DNA of 64,000 bases from Alistipes timonensis JC136 (GCF_900107675.1 NZ_FNRI01000001.1:124001-188000); one strand, 5' to 3'; positions 47,205 to 56,389 are shown, numbered from the stretch's first letter. The notes: generated by a model from the letters alone, not told the origin. Program-made: numbers and translations.

Positions 47205-48255
47205 CATCGCTCTTTTAGCCGGCGACGGCATCGGTCCCGAGATCGTCGCCGAAGCCGCCAAGGTGCTGGACCGCGTGGCGGAAAAGTTCGGACACAAGAT
47301 CACCTATACCCCTGCGCTGGTGGGCGCCGCGGCCATCGACGCCACGGGCGACCCCTATCCCGACGAGACGCACCGTGTCTGCCTTGCCGCCGACGCCGTG
47401 CTGTTCGGGGCCATCGGCGACCCGAAGTACGACAACGACCCCACGGCCAAGGTGCGCCCCGAGCAGGGGCTTCTGCGGATGCGCAAGTCGCTGGGGCTGT
47501 TCGCCAACCTGCGCCCCGTGGCGCTGTTCGACGCGCTGGCCGACCGTTCGCCGCTCCGCGCAGAGGTCGTGCGCGGGACGGATTTCATCTGCGTGCGCGA
47601 ACTCACGGGCGGCATCTATTTCGGCCGTCCTCAGGGACGGGATGACGACGGAAAACGCGCTTTCGACACCTGTACCTATACGGTCGGAGAGATCGAGCGG
47701 GTCCTGCACGTGGCATTCCGGCTGGCCGTGTCGCGCCGCCGCAAACTCACGGTCGTCGACAAGGCCAACGTGCTCGAAACCTCGCGTCTGTGGCGCGAAA
47801 CAGCCCAGCGCATCTCCAAAGAGTATCCCGAGGTGGCGGTGGACTACATGTTCGTGGACAACGCCGCGATGCAGATCATCCGCCAGCCGGCTTATTTTGA
47901 CGTCATCGTGACGGAGAACATGTTCGGCGACATCCTCACCGACGAGGCCAGCGTCATCAGCGGTTCGCTGGGCATGCTCTCCTCGGCGAGCGTCGGTGCC
48001 GAGGTGGCCCTTTTCGAGCCCATTCACGGCTCCTATCCGCAGGCCGCGGGCAAAAATATCGCCAATCCGATGGCCACGATCCTCTCGGCCGCCATGCTCC
48101 TGGAGCACCTGGGACTCGACGCCGAGGGCAAAGCCGTGCGCCGGGCCGTGGACAAGGCCCTTGCCGACGGCATCGTCACCGAGGACCTCGTGGCCGCCGG
48201 CGGGCGGGCGTATTCGACCTCCGAGGTGGGGGATTACGTTGCGAAGAATGTATGA
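47194..48255 (+). CDS. leuB: 3-Isopropylmalate dehydrogenase
   Basis: NAD-dependent oxidative decarboxylase producing 2-oxoisocaproate for leucine. 353 residues. Begins [18 protein letters not shown]; substrate residues lie in LFANLRPV, the tyrosine motif in GIYFGRPQG, and the metal/cofactor region in [19 protein letters not shown]. The start overlaps the preceding gene by 11 nt, showing translational coupling. A strong terminator follows at 48283, closing the operon. Confidence 0.96.
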   Translation: MDVNIALLAGDGIGPEIVAEAAKVLDRVAEKFGHKITYTPALVGAAAIDATGDPYPDETHRVCLAADAVLFGAIGDPKYDNDPTAKVRPEQGLLRMRKSLGLFANLRPVALFDALADRSPLRAEVVRGTDFICVRELTGGIYFGRPQGRDDDGKRAFDTCTYTVGEIERVLHVAFRLAVSRRRKLTVVDKANVLETSRLWRETAQRISKEYPEVAVDYMFVDNAAMQIIRQPAYFDVIVTENMFGDILTDEASVISGSLGMLSSASVGAEVALFEPIHGSYPQAAGKNIANPMATILSAAMLLEHLGLDAEGKAVRRAVDKALADGIVTEDLVAAGGRAYSTSEVGDYVAKNV

Positions 48256-48282
48256 ACGGTCCTCTGAAATAACGGGTTGTTT

Positions 48283-48313
48283 GCAGACTGCGTTTCGCAG
48301 TCTGCTTTTTTTG
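48283..48313 (+). terminator. Terminator of the leucine operon
   Basis: Perfect 10-bp stem (48283-48292 with 48296-48305), 3-nt loop, followed by a run of eight T's from 48306. Confidence 0.92.
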
Positions 48314-48316
48314 TAG

Positions 48317-48324
48317 TATCTTTG
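48317..48324 (+). promoter_or_regulatory. -7 element of the obgE promoter
   Basis: TATCTTTG fits TAnnTTTG, placed just after the leuB terminator. No TTG at the usual -33 spacing. The leader to obgE is about 215 nt. Confidence 0.5.
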
Positions 48325-48378
48325 CAATCCTAATCAGAGTGCTGCATTCCGGTCGCATGCGAAAAGCCCCTCCCGAGG

Positions 48379-48473
48379 GCCGTTTAAGAAACGGCTTTTA
48401 AAATGTGGAGCGGAGTGTTGGACCCGATGTTTAACATCCGGGGATCGCCCCTAAAGCCCGGCTTTTAGCCGGG
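48379..48473 (+). promoter_or_regulatory. Structured 5' leader of obgE: three hairpins in a row
   Basis: Hairpin 1: 48379-48385 with 48389-48395, followed by TTTT (terminator-like). Hairpin 2: around 48423-48443, with GATGTT/AACATC at its centre. Hairpin 3: 48457-48463 with 48467-48473 (7 bp). I do not recognise a known riboswitch or ribosomal-protein leader. Confidence 0.5.
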
Positions 48474-48546
48474 GTGGGGCAGACTTGTAAACGAATATCG
48501 GAGGCGGCGGCAAGGACGATTGACAGCACAAAAACGATGAACAAAT

Positions 48547-49560
48547 ATGGCAGGATCGAACTTCGTAGATTACGTAAAGATATTCGCCCGTTCGGGACAC
48601 GGCGGCGGCGGCTCGACGCATTTCCGGCGCGAGAAATTCGTGGCTTTCGGCGGCCCCGACGGCGGTGACGGCGGCAAGGGCGGGAGCATCATCCTGCAGG
48701 GGGACAAGCAGTACTGGACGCTCATCCACCTCAAATACCAGCGCCATCAGTTCGCCGAGGACGGCGAACACGGCTCCGGAGCCCGTTCGTCGGGCAAGGA
48801 TGCCAAGGACATCATCATCCCCGTACCGCTGGGCACGGTCGCCAACCGCATCTATGAGAACGAGGACGGCACGACCGAGACCGAAACGGTGGGGGAGGTG
48901 ACGGCCGACGGCGAACAACTCGTGCTGCTCAAAGGCGGCCGGGGCGGTCTGGGCAACTGGCATTTCAAAAGCGCCACGAACCAGACGCCGCGCTATGCCC
49001 AGCCGGGTGAGGACGGCGAGGAGGGTACGTTCATTCTCGAACTGAAGGTGCTGGCCGACGTGGGGCTGGTGGGTTTTCCCAATGCGGGCAAGTCGACGCT
49101 GCTGTCGGTGGTTTCGGCCGCGAAGCCCAAGATCGCCAACTACGCCTTCACGACGCTGGAGCCTAACCTCGGCATTGTCGAGGTCCGCGACCATAAGTCG
49201 TTCGTCATGGCCGACATTCCGGGCATCATCGAGGGCGCCCACGAGGGCCGCGGTCTCGGAACCCGCTTCCTGCGCCATATCGAGCGCAATTCGGTGCTGC
49301 TGTTCATGATTCCCGCCGACAGCGACGACATCCGCCGCGATTACGAGGTCTTGCTGGGCGAACTGACGCAGTACAACCCCGAACTGCTGGACAAGGAGCG
49401 TCTGCTGGCCATCACCAAATGCGACATGCTCGACGACGAACTGATTGCCGAGATGCGCGGCCACCTGCCCGAAGGCGTTCCGTCGGTCTTTATTTCGTCG
49501 GTCTCGGGGCTGAACATCCAACAACTGAAAGATATGCTCTGGGAAGCGTTGCAACGGTAA
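48547..49560 (+). CDS. obgE: GTPase Obg/CgtA
   Basis: Essential ribosome-associated GTPase involved in 50S maturation and stress responses. 337 residues. The glycine-rich Obg fold (about 1-159) shows [14 protein letters not shown] and [13 protein letters not shown]. The G domain follows with G1 at GFPNAGKST (176-184), the switch I threonine in [10 protein letters not shown]3 in [11 protein letters not shown]4 as TKCD and G5 as ISSVSG. It lacks a long C-terminal extension. Its last 71 bp are overlapped on the opposite strand by the end of the DUF5689-like gene. Confidence 0.96.
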   Translation: MAGSNFVDYVKIFARSGHGGGGSTHFRREKFVAFGGPDGGDGGKGGSIILQGDKQYWTLIHLKYQRHQFAEDGEHGSGARSSGKDAKDIIIPVPLGTVANRIYENEDGTTETETVGEVTADGEQLVLLKGGRGGLGNWHFKSATNQTPRYAQPGEDGEEGTFILELKVLADVGLVGFPNAGKSTLLSVVSAAKPKIANYAFTTLEPNLGIVEVRDHKSFVMADIPGIIEGAHEGRGLGTRFLRHIERNSVLLFMIPADSDDIRRDYEVLLGELTQYNPELLDKERLLAITKCDMLDDELIAEMRGHLPEGVPSVFISSVSGLNIQQLKDMLWEALQR

Positions 49561-50389
49561 CGTGCCGTTCCGGGACGCCGGGATCGGGCGTCTGATATGC
49601 AGAATGTGCCGTGTACAGCGTTGCGGTCCTGGAAAAGACGACCTCACGGTTGGTGACGCGGAGCGTGTACTTTCCCGCGAAATAGTCGATGATTCCATAC
49701 AGGGAGCCCGTGCCGGAAGGCAGGGGCTCTTTTGCGTAAGCGCATGTCGCGGCGCTCCGTACGGTGAATTCGTTGCCCCCGGCATCGACGATCGTCCGCT
49801 CAGTGGCGACGGTACGTCCCGTTTCGGGGTCGGTGTCGCACCAGGTTTTTCCCGCATCGGCGAACCGCACGCCGTCGAACCGGACCCGGGTGTCGATGTG
49901 GCGTGCCGAAACCTCCCCGAAAGTGAGCGGGGCGGCCCGGTGTCTTTCGCCCTCCTCCGGCAGCGTGACGCGGATATAGCGGGACAGCTCCTCGCGCGGA
50001 ATTGCTTCGGCCCCGTAATCCCCGGGTTCGGAACCCAGTTCGATCTTTCCGCCGTAATTGCAGAGCGTCAGCCCGTTGCACCGCACGGTGGCGACCGCGC
50101 CGAACGGATAGTCGTCGGCCAGCGAGGGATGCCCGGCGGCGATGGCGATGCCGCCGCTCGGGTCCTCGACGACGATCGTCCTGTCGAACTCTCCGTAAAG
50201 GTCGTTGGCGGTGATGAATCCCCGGATGGTGATGTCCTGCGTGACGGCGGCGCTGCTGCGGCCGTCGCAGAGCGATTTCAGGTAGGCGACGGTGTGCCGC
50301 GACACCTCGGGCGCCTCTGCAAATCCGGGCTCCGTGGCTTTGTCGCACCCGGCCAACAGCAACAGACTAAGGCCGGCAATCGCTCTCAT
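49490..50389 (-). CDS. DUF5689-like lipoprotein, C-terminus running antisense into obgE
   Basis: 299-residue lipoprotein ([10 protein letters not shown]15). Residues about 30-130 resemble the DUF5689 OB-like domain ([32 protein letters not shown]), followed by a second beta-rich part ending [11 protein letters not shown]. The final 44 or so residues look like non-conserved read-through: they lie in the intergenic space and in antisense to the last 71 bp of obgE. Its start overlaps the upstream paralogue by 23 nt, and both follow serB on the minus strand. The function is unknown; related proteins are found in Bacteroidota envelopes. Confidence 0.72.
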   Translation of the reverse strand: MRAIAGLSLLLLAGCDKATEPGFAEAPEVSRHTVAYLKSLCDGRSSAAVTQDITIRGFITANDLYGEFDRTIVVEDPSGGIAIAAGHPSLADDYPFGAVATVRCNGLTLCNYGGKIELGSEPGDYGAEAIPREELSRYIRVTLPEEGERHRAAPLTFGEVSARHIDTRVRFDGVRFADAGKTWCDTDPETGRTVATERTIVDAGGNEFTVRSAATCAYAKEPLPSGTGSLYGIIDYFAGKYTLRVTNREVVFSRTATLYTAHSAYQTPDPGVPERHVTVATLPRAYLSVVGCSAPRPTK

Positions 50390-51137
50390 CGCGCAGTTTG
50401 AGGATGTAACGCCCGTCGCCCGCAGCGTCGTATTGGAGAATGCCTGTCAGCGATACCGTTCCGACGGGGACGTCGGTGTCGGCAAACCGGGCATAGGTGC
50501 GGACATAGGTGTAGACGGTGTTGTCGTCGCTGTCGGTGAAGCGTTTGTATCCGGACCACGTTGACGCCGAGAGGTCCTCGGGCGTGTAGCGGAGGCCGTC
50601 GATGCGGACCAGCGTGCCGCAAAGGGCCGGAGTGAGTTCGGATATCCGGCGCAGGGCGGGTGTGGGGGAGTGCAGGTTCTCGCCGTTGCGGGCGAGTACG
50701 GCGGCCAGCGCCGGCTGGGAGCCGATGTAATCGGTTGCATAGCCGCTTCCCACGGCGGGAGGACGTCCGATCTGCAATACGCCGCGGCTCTCGGCCACGG
50801 TCAGCCCTTTCAGCCGCAGTGTCACATGACATCCGGTCGGAAAGTCGTTGTGCAGGTGGTCGATACCCGCCATCACTTCAACTGCCGCTTCATCTGCCTC
50901 GATGCAGAGCGTGCGGTAGAAATTCTCCGCCCGGTCGCTGGTCGTGACCGTCCCTGCGACCACGATGTCGCCCGTGACCGTGAACGGGGTTCCGGCATAG
51001 CGTGCCCGCAGTGCGGCGATGGTCTCTGTCGCGGGTTCTCCAGGCGCATTGCCGTCCGGCTCCCCGAACCGGGAGTCGTAACACCCGGCTGTCAGAAGCG
51101 CGGCGAAGGCGAAGGCGATGCGGCGGAAGCGGGGCAT
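50367..51137 (-). CDS. DUF5689-like lipoprotein
   Basis: 256-residue lipoprotein (ALLTAGCYDSRFGEPDG, C19, acidic). The core (PFTVTGDIVVAGTVTTSDRAENFYRTLCIE...) is the same OB-like fold as in the next gene, so the pair looks like a tandem duplication that has diverged. The C-terminal half ends SLTGILQYDAAGDGRYILKL, the expected close of the domain. It begins 6 bp after the end of serB and overlaps its downstream neighbour by 23 nt. No enzymatic motif is visible. Confidence 0.75.
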   Translation of the reverse strand: MPRFRRIAFAFAALLTAGCYDSRFGEPDGNAPGEPATETIAALRARYAGTPFTVTGDIVVAGTVTTSDRAENFYRTLCIEADEAAVEVMAGIDHLHNDFPTGCHVTLRLKGLTVAESRGVLQIGRPPAVGSGYATDYIGSQPALAAVLARNGENLHSPTPALRRISELTPALCGTLVRIDGLRYTPEDLSASTWSGYKRFTDSDDNTVYTYVRTYARFADTDVPVGTVSLTGILQYDAAGDGRYILKLRDESDCRP

Positions 51138-51143
51138 ACCGGA

Positions 51144-52367
51144 TCAGGCTTCGATGCGCGAATCTTTCAGCCCGAGGAAATAGAGGATGCCGTCCAGTCC
51201 GATCGTCGAAATCGACTGACGGGCCGTGGCCTTCACCTTGGGTTTGGCGTGGAATGCAATGCCCAGACCCGCGAGGTTGAGCATCGGCAGGTCGTTGGCG
51301 CCGTCGCCGACGGCCACCGACTGGGCAATGTTGATCTCTTCGAACTGGCACAGCAGCCGCAGCAACTCGGCCTTGCGGCGTCCGTCGACCACTTCGCCGA
51401 CGTAACGTCCCGTCAGACGTCCGTCCTCGATCTCCAGTTCGTTGGCATAAACGTAGTCGAAGCCGTATTTCTGACGCAGGTAGTTGCCGAAATAGGTGAA
51501 TCCGCCGGAGAGGATCGCCGTCTTGTAGCCCACGCGTTTGAGGATGGTCATCATGCGTTCCAGCCCCTCGGTGATGGGCAGGTTGCGGGCAATTTCGTCC
51601 ATGACCGAAACGTCGAGCCCTTTGAGCAGCGCCACCCGCCGCGAAAAACTTTCGCGGAAGTCGATCTCGCCGCGCATGGCGCTGGCGGTGATTGCGCGCA
51701 CCTCGTCGCCCACGCCGGCCCGTTCGGCCAGTTCGTCGATCACCTCGGTCTCGATCAGCGTCGAATCCATGTCGAAGCAGATCAGGCGGCGGCTGCGGCG
51801 GTAGATGTCGTCCTTCTGGAACGAGACGTCGAGGCCGATGTCCGAGAGGTTCATGAATCCCGCCTGCATGGTGCTGCGCTCCTCGTCGGAGAGCGACCCG
51901 CGCACCGAGAGCTCGATGCACGATTTGGCCGCGCGGTCGTCCTCGCAGAGCGGCATGCGGCCCGTAAGGCGTTTGATGGCGTCGATGTTGAGTCCGTGTT
52001 CGGCCACGACTTTCGTCACCTCGGCGATGTGTCGCGCCGTGACGGTGCGGCCCAGCAAGGTGATGATATAGCGGTTCTTGCCCTGACGGCCCACCCAATC
52101 GTCGTAACGCTCCTCGGTGATGGGCGTGAAGCGGATCATGACGCCCAGCTCCGAGGCTTTGAAAAGCAGCTCTTTCATGATGCTTCCCGACTTGTCGGCG
52201 GTGGTCTTTATCAGAATCCCCAGTGTCAGCGATTGGTGGATGTTGGCCTGGCCGATGTCGAGGATGAAGGCGTCGTAACGCGCGAGAATCTCGGTGAGCG
52301 AAGAGGTCATGCCCGGCTTGTCCTCGCCCGAAATGTTTATCTGGATAATTTCAACGTTGTTCTGCAT
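51144..52367 (-). CDS. serB: Phosphoserine phosphatase with tandem ACT domains
   Basis: Last step of serine synthesis (phosphoserine to serine). 407 residues. Two N-terminal ACT-like domains (about 5-85 and 100-175) precede a HAD phosphatase with nucleophile D199 and acid D201 in ICFDMDSTLIETE, the Ser motif AILSGGFTYFGNYL, and VAVGDGANDLPML near the C-terminus. The frame is open a further 31 codons upstream, but the ATG at 52367 (MQNNVEIIQINISG) is the family start and lies below the promoter-like TAACTTTG. It is transcribed divergently from the MscS gene. Confidence 0.94.
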   Translation of the reverse strand: MQNNVEIIQINISGEDKPGMTSSLTEILARYDAFILDIGQANIHQSLTLGILIKTTADKSGSIMKELLFKASELGVMIRFTPITEERYDDWVGRQGKNRYIITLLGRTVTARHIAEVTKVVAEHGLNIDAIKRLTGRMPLCEDDRAAKSCIELSVRGSLSDEERSTMQAGFMNLSDIGLDVSFQKDDIYRRSRRLICFDMDSTLIETEVIDELAERAGVGDEVRAITASAMRGEIDFRESFSRRVALLKGLDVSVMDEIARNLPITEGLERMMTILKRVGYKTAILSGGFTYFGNYLRQKYGFDYVYANELEIEDGRLTGRYVGEVVDGRRKAELLRLLCQFEEINIAQSVAVGDGANDLPMLNLAGLGIAFHAKPKVKATARQSISTIGLDGILYFLGLKDSRIEA

Positions 52368-52414
52368 TGTGTTAATGTATGGTGTTTTCTGTCGCTTTCT
52401 GCAAAAAGCGTAGA

Positions 52415-52422
52415 CAAAGTTA
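52415..52422 (-). promoter_or_regulatory. -7 element of the serB promoter
   Basis: TAACTTTG on the minus strand, about 48 bp before the serB start. No TTG at the usual spacing upstream. Confidence 0.5.
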
Positions 52423-52444
52423 ATAAAGTTCTCCTTTTTTTGGC

Positions 52445-52452
52445 TATTTTTG
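52445..52452 (+). promoter_or_regulatory. -7 element of the mscS-family gene promoter
   Basis: TATTTTTG fits TAnnTTTG and lies 25 bp before the ATG at 52478. It is back to back with the serB element; no clear TTG at -33. Confidence 0.45.
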
Positions 52453-52477
52453 CGTGACAAACTAAAAAAACGGAATT

Positions 52478-53389
52478 ATGTGGACATTTTTAGCAGCCGA
52501 GGACCCGGCGTCCCTGATCGTGCCGGACAGTGTGCAGAAAGCCCATTTCGCAGAGGCGGTCGAGAAGATCGCCAACATCGATTATCACGCCCTGCTGCAA
52601 TCGTTGCTTTCGGAGTCAGTCTGGATACTGATAAAGATCCTTATCGCGCTGGCCATCTATTTCATCGGCCGGTGGGTCGTGCGGCGCATCCTGAAACTGG
52701 TCGATGTCGCCATGCAGCACCGCAACGTCGACATCTCGCTGCGGTCGTTCACGCGTAATACCATAAGCACCGTATTCACGCTCCTGCTGGTGCTGATCGT
52801 CGTTTCGACGCTGGGTGTCAACGTCACGTCGCTCATCGCCGTCGCTTCGGCCGCCACGCTGGCTATCGGTATGGCTTTGAGCGGTACGGCGCAGAACTTC
52901 GCCGGCGGGGTGATGATCCTGCTGATGAAGCCCTACCGCGTCGGCGACTACATCTCGGCCCAGGGGCAGTCGGGCACCGTGCGCGACATCAAACTCTTTT
53001 CGACGGTGATTACCACGGCCGACAACCAGACGATCTATATTCCCAACAACTCGATCGCCACGGCCATCATCGACAACTATTCCACGGCCGATCTGCGCCG
53101 CGTGGACTGGACCGTGGGCATCTCCTACGGCGACGACGTGGACGTGGCCCGCAAGGCCGTGCTGGCGATGCTGGACGCCGATTCCCGCGTCCTGAAGGAC
53201 CCCGCGCCGGTGGTGTGGGTCGCTGCGCTGGCCGACAGCTCGGTGAACCTCACGATCCGGGCCTGGGTGAAGAACGGCGACTACTGGAACGTCTTTTTCG
53301 AGCATAACGAGGAGTTCTACAAGGAGCTGCCCAAGCACGGTCTCAGCTTCCCGTTCCCGCAGATGGACGTACACATGAAAAAAGAGTAG
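52478..53389 (+). CDS. Small-conductance mechanosensitive channel (MscS family)
   Basis: Inner-membrane channel that opens under membrane tension and protects against osmotic downshock. 303 residues. Helix 1 about 47-68 (WILIKILIALAIYFIGRWVV), helix 2 about 90-112 (TLLLVLIVVSTLGV), pore helix with the Gly/Ala-rich ATLAIGMALSGTAQNFAGGVMI, then the beta domain (KPYRVGDYISAQGQSGTVRDI, YIPNNSIATAIIDNYS) and a C-terminal alpha/beta domain. The order matches E. coli MscS. A small lipoprotein gene starts 3 bp after its stop. Confidence 0.93.
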   Translation: MWTFLAAEDPASLIVPDSVQKAHFAEAVEKIANIDYHALLQSLLSESVWILIKILIALAIYFIGRWVVRRILKLVDVAMQHRNVDISLRSFTRNTISTVFTLLLVLIVVSTLGVNVTSLIAVASAATLAIGMALSGTAQNFAGGVMILLMKPYRVGDYISAQGQSGTVRDIKLFSTVITTADNQTIYIPNNSIATAIIDNYSTADLRRVDWTVGISYGDDVDVARKAVLAMLDADSRVLKDPAPVVWVAALADSSVNLTIRAWVKNGDYWNVFFEHNEEFYKELPKHGLSFPFPQMDVHMKKE

Positions 53390-53392
53390 ACG

Positions 53393-53821
53393 ATGAGACG
53401 AACGTTTTTCGCCGCTGCCGCAGCGCTGTGCCTTTCAGCCTGCAATTCCGAATCCGGGCCGGAAAGAACGACCTCTGCGGAGTTCGGCGAAGTGACGTTC
53501 TCCCCGGCCGAAGTCGCTCCCGATACGGACGTTACAGTGGAGGCGTTCGTGACGAGCCAATACGGATTCCATCGGATAGACATCGTTTATATCCTCGACG
53601 ACGACGATTCCGACGTGCGGTTTGCGTCGCTCCTGCGCTCATTCGAAGCCGAAGCTACGTCGCTGACCTACAAAGGGACCATTCCCCGGCAGAAGGCGGG
53701 CCGGAAAGTGACTTTCTGGGTCCGTGCCATCACGGCTTACGATGTCGTGACCCTCTCCGATCCCCGGTCGTATACGATCTCCAAAGAAGATGAGGATGAA
53801 AAACCCGAACAACCCAATTAA
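53393..53821 (+). CDS. Small lipoprotein of unknown function
   Basis: 142 residues with a lipoprotein leader (LCLSACNSE, C17). The mature part is one Ig-like beta-sandwich (FGEVTFSPAEVAPDTDVTVEAF...VTFWVRAITAYDVVTLSD) ending in a charged tail (SKEDEDEKPEQPN). No family is recognised beyond the Ig-like pattern. It follows the MscS gene by 3 bp and precedes the DUF5606 gene by 22 bp, so it is probably co-transcribed. Confidence 0.75.
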   Translation: MRRTFFAAAAALCLSACNSESGPERTTSAEFGEVTFSPAEVAPDTDVTVEAFVTSQYGFHRIDIVYILDDDDSDVRFASLLRSFEAEATSLTYKGTIPRQKAGRKVTFWVRAITAYDVVTLSDPRSYTISKEDEDEKPEQPN

Positions 53822-53843
53822 CAGAAAGAAATAACGAATCATT

Positions 53844-54260
53844 ATGGAACTGAAAGAGATTCTGGCCATTTCGGGCCAGCCCGGACTTTATAAATACGTG
53901 GCGCAGTCGAAGAACGGCGTGATCGTCGAATCGCTGCTCGACGGACGGCGCATGAACGCCGCGGCGAATGCCAAGGTGAGCGCTCTGACGGAGATTTCGA
54001 TGTTCACCGAAGGCGACGACATCGCCCTGGCCGACGTTTTCACCCGGATTTACGCCCATACCGGGGGCAAGGAGGCGATCAGCCCCAAGGAGGCTCCCGA
54101 GAAGCTGAAGGCCGCGTTTGCCGAGGTGCTTCCCGAATACGACCGCGACCGGGTGCACGTTTCGGACATGAAGAAGTGCTTTGCGTGGTACAACACGCTT
54201 TTGCAGGCCGGGTTTACGGAGTTCAAGCTTCCCGCCGAGGCCGGAGAAGAGGAGAAATAG
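53844..54260 (+). CDS. DUF5606 domain protein
   Basis: 138-residue cytosolic protein common in Bacteroidota. It begins ELKEILAISGQPGLYKYVAQSK and has an SH3-like N-terminal region (VIVESLLDGRR...ALTEISMFTEGDD), then a helical part (PEKLKAAFAEVLPEYDRDRVHVSDMKK) and ends with an acidic tail. No catalytic motif is visible, and the role of the family is unknown to me. It sits 16 bp upstream of mgsA. Confidence 0.85.
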   Translation: MELKEILAISGQPGLYKYVAQSKNGVIVESLLDGRRMNAAANAKVSALTEISMFTEGDDIALADVFTRIYAHTGGKEAISPKEAPEKLKAAFAEVLPEYDRDRVHVSDMKKCFAWYNTLLQAGFTEFKLPAEAGEEEK

Positions 54261-54276
54261 TTCTTATTTGAAGATT

Positions 54277-54765
54277 ATGGGAAAACAGACGAAAGTGCTG
54301 GCTCTGGTGGCCCACGACAATATGAAGCGTGACCTGGCGGAGTGGGTCGACTGGAACAGCCGCAAGTTGAGCCGTCACCATCTGGTGTGCACCGGAACGA
54401 CGGGTAAGATGGTCGAGCAGACGTTGCGCGACCACAAGGAGGAGCATGAAGCGGAAGACGAGCCGAAGCCCGAACTGCGGATCACGTTGCTGAAATCGGG
54501 TCCGTTGGGCGGTGATCAGCAGTTGGGGTCGCTGATCGCCGACGGCAAGATCCATGCGCTGATCTTCTTCTGGGACCCGATGTCGGCCCAGCCGCACGAT
54601 GTCGACGTGAAGGCATTGCTGCGTCTGGCGACGCTTTATAACGTGCCGACGGCGATCAACCGCTCCTCGGCCGATTGTCTGATCTCCTCGCCGTTGTTCG
54701 AGGACGACGAATATAAGCCCGTCGTGAAGGACTACAAAGCCTACGTCGAGCGGGTGCTGAAATAG
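54277..54765 (+). CDS. mgsA: Methylglyoxal synthase
   Basis: Converts dihydroxyacetone phosphate to methylglyoxal and phosphate, a bypass of lower glycolysis. 162 residues. Motifs: ALVAHDNMK (His13), TGTTGKM, SGPLGGDQQLG with D80, and IFFWDPMSAQPHDVDVKALLRLA with catalytic D100. There is an extra charged loop of about a dozen residues (EEHEAEDEPKPE) before the GGDQQ strand compared with E. coli MgsA. The start at 54277 gives the family N-terminus. A strong bidirectional terminator follows. Confidence 0.95.
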   Translation: MGKQTKVLALVAHDNMKRDLAEWVDWNSRKLSRHHLVCTGTTGKMVEQTLRDHKEEHEAEDEPKPELRITLLKSGPLGGDQQLGSLIADGKIHALIFFWDPMSAQPHDVDVKALLRLATLYNVPTAINRSSADCLISSPLFEDDEYKPVVKDYKAYVERVLK

Positions 54766-54782
54766 TCGCGGGGTAGTGCTGT

Positions 54783-54814
54783 GAAAAATCCGGAACCAAA
54801 GTTCCGGATTTTTC
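54783..54814. terminator. Bidirectional terminator between mgsA and PUL 3
   Basis: Perfect 14-bp stem (54783-54796 with 54801-54814), 4-nt loop, A-run on one side and T-run on the other. It serves mgsA from the left and the minus-strand phosphoesterase ending at 54819. Confidence 0.92.
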
Positions 54815-54818
54815 GTTT

Positions 54819-56327
54819 TCAGGGGGCGAGTATCACTCGTATGTCTGTCAGTTTTAGGGCGCTGTCTGCCGTTGTGTCTCGGGCTTCGAGACATATCCGG
54901 TGGGGGCCCGGCGGCGTACCCTCGGGCAGATGTCCTGTCCAGATATGCGGTGAGGGTGCATTGCGGTGGGGTGAGCGGCGTGCATATTTCGACTGCAAAT
55001 ATCCCTGCTGGTTGCGCAGTCTCGACCGCAGGACCGTCGGCGCGGCCATGGCCGTGTGCGCCAGCGATTGCCATGCGCCGTCGTCGATCCGCATCCGGAC
55101 CAGCGTCTCCGGGCCTCCGGCGAAGAGATTCACCACGATACTCCCCATTGGCAGGGAGGCCAGCTCTTCGATCTCCCGGTCCTGCGGATTGCCGTCGGCA
55201 ATCCACACATCGGCCTGATGCCCTTCATCGAGGCCGATGCCTTTGAAGCGGAATGTGTAATCCGCCTTGTCGAAATCGATACGGAAGTAGTTGCGCGGGG
55301 TTCCGCAGGGCTGCAGGGAGCGCGGTACGAGATCCAAGTCCTGCTCCCCGGTCCAGAGCAGTCCGCAGACCGCCCCGGCAACCAACTCTTGCACATTGGC
55401 CGCCAGCCGTTTCCGGAAGACCGAATGGGTGTGTCCGGAAAGCATCAGGCAGCGGCGTCCGTCCAGCAGTGCAAGTACTTCGTCCTTGTTTTTGGTGGCA
55501 GCCATCGGAATGTGCTGGGCGATGACCACGAGCGTCTCCCGCGGTACCCGTGCCAGATCGTTGCGCAGGAATCGCAGCTGCTTTTCAGTCAGTTTGCCGA
55601 CATAGCTGCGGCGTCCTTCCGTGAAGACGTTGTTGAAGACGATGAAATGGACCGGTCCGTAGTCGAAAGCGTAGGTGTCGGCTCCGAAAGCCTCGTTGTA
55701 GCGGACAACGGTCCGGACGCTGTCCATATCCCGGTCGTGGTTGCCCGAAAGCGTCCAAGAGGGTATCGGCAGTTCGTCGGCCAGCTCCTTGAAGAGCGGG
55801 AACAGCGTGCAGTCGTCGTTTACCAGATCGCCCAGGAAAAGCGAAAAGGCCAGGTCGCGGCGCTCCGCCAGTTCCGAGAAGAAAGTGCGTGCGGCATATC
55901 CCGCTTCGGTCGTGTCGCCGAACTGCACGTCGCCCACGGCGGCGATGCTGAAACGGTCGGGTTGTCTGCGGCGCACCAGCCCGAAATCGGCATTGCCGCC
56001 TGCCGTACTGTCGGGGAAGTATCGGAACCGGGTGTTGGCGATCCCGCCGCCCGGAAATTCGTAGCCGGACGGAAGAATGGGAAATACGCTGCCGGGCTCC
56101 GTTGCCGGAAGGTTGTAGCGGCCTTTCCGGTCGGTAAGAACGACCGTATCCCCGTCGGACACGGGAATGCCTTTCAGGGCGGGTTCGCCTTTGTCCCGGA
56201 TGCCGTTACCGTTGCGGTCGAGGAAGAGTGTTCCCGAACGCACGGGCTGTGCGACGGCCTGCGGCGGCGCTGCGATCATCTCTTGTGCCAGAAACGCCAG
56301 CGTCAGAAAGATGGAAATCGGTTTCAT
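54819..56327 (-). CDS. Exported calcineurin-like metallophosphoesterase (PUL 3)
   Basis: 502 residues. Signal peptide (about 1-26), then a small N-terminal Ig-like MetallophosN domain (GTLFLDRNGNGIRDKGEPALKG...LTDRKGRYNLP), a calcineurin-type dinuclear-metal domain with D133 in AVGDVQFGD, D167 in LGDLVNDD, N196/H197 in SGNHDRD, AQHIPM and SGHTHS, and a C-terminal MetallophosC-type domain. All metal motifs are present, so it should be active as a phosphomono- or diesterase in the periplasm or at the surface. The start at 56327 (MKPISIFLTL) begins the signal peptide. It is the last gene of PUL 3, downstream of the ACP lipoprotein gene and separated from it by a hairpin. The substrate is unknown. 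Confidence 0.87.
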   Translation of the reverse strand: MKPISIFLTLAFLAQEMIAAPPQAVAQPVRSGTLFLDRNGNGIRDKGEPALKGIPVSDGDTVVLTDRKGRYNLPATEPGSVFPILPSGYEFPGGGIANTRFRYFPDSTAGGNADFGLVRRRQPDRFSIAAVGDVQFGDTTEAGYAARTFFSELAERRDLAFSLFLGDLVNDDCTLFPLFKELADELPIPSWTLSGNHDRDMDSVRTVVRYNEAFGADTYAFDYGPVHFIVFNNVFTEGRRSYVGKLTEKQLRFLRNDLARVPRETLVVIAQHIPMAATKNKDEVLALLDGRRCLMLSGHTHSVFRKRLAANVQELVAGAVCGLLWTGEQDLDLVPRSLQPCGTPRNYFRIDFDKADYTFRFKGIGLDEGHQADVWIADGNPQDREIEELASLPMGSIVVNLFAGGPETLVRMRIDDGAWQSLAHTAMAAPTVLRSRLRNQQGYLQSKYARRSPHRNAPSPHIWTGHLPEGTPPGPHRICLEARDTTADSALKLTDIRVILAP

Positions 56328-56357
56328 AAATGAATTTGTTGATCGGATATTCGGGTA

Positions 56358-56389
56358 AAATAATGCGAGCCTTGCGGCCCGCATTATTT
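56358..56389 (-). terminator. Hairpin after the ACP-lipoprotein gene
   Basis: Arms 56358-56371 and 56376-56389 pair at 13 of 14 positions. On the minus strand the stem ends in TTTT. It lies between the ACP lipoprotein and the phosphoesterase, so expression of the latter may be reduced or depend on read-through. Confidence 0.7.
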
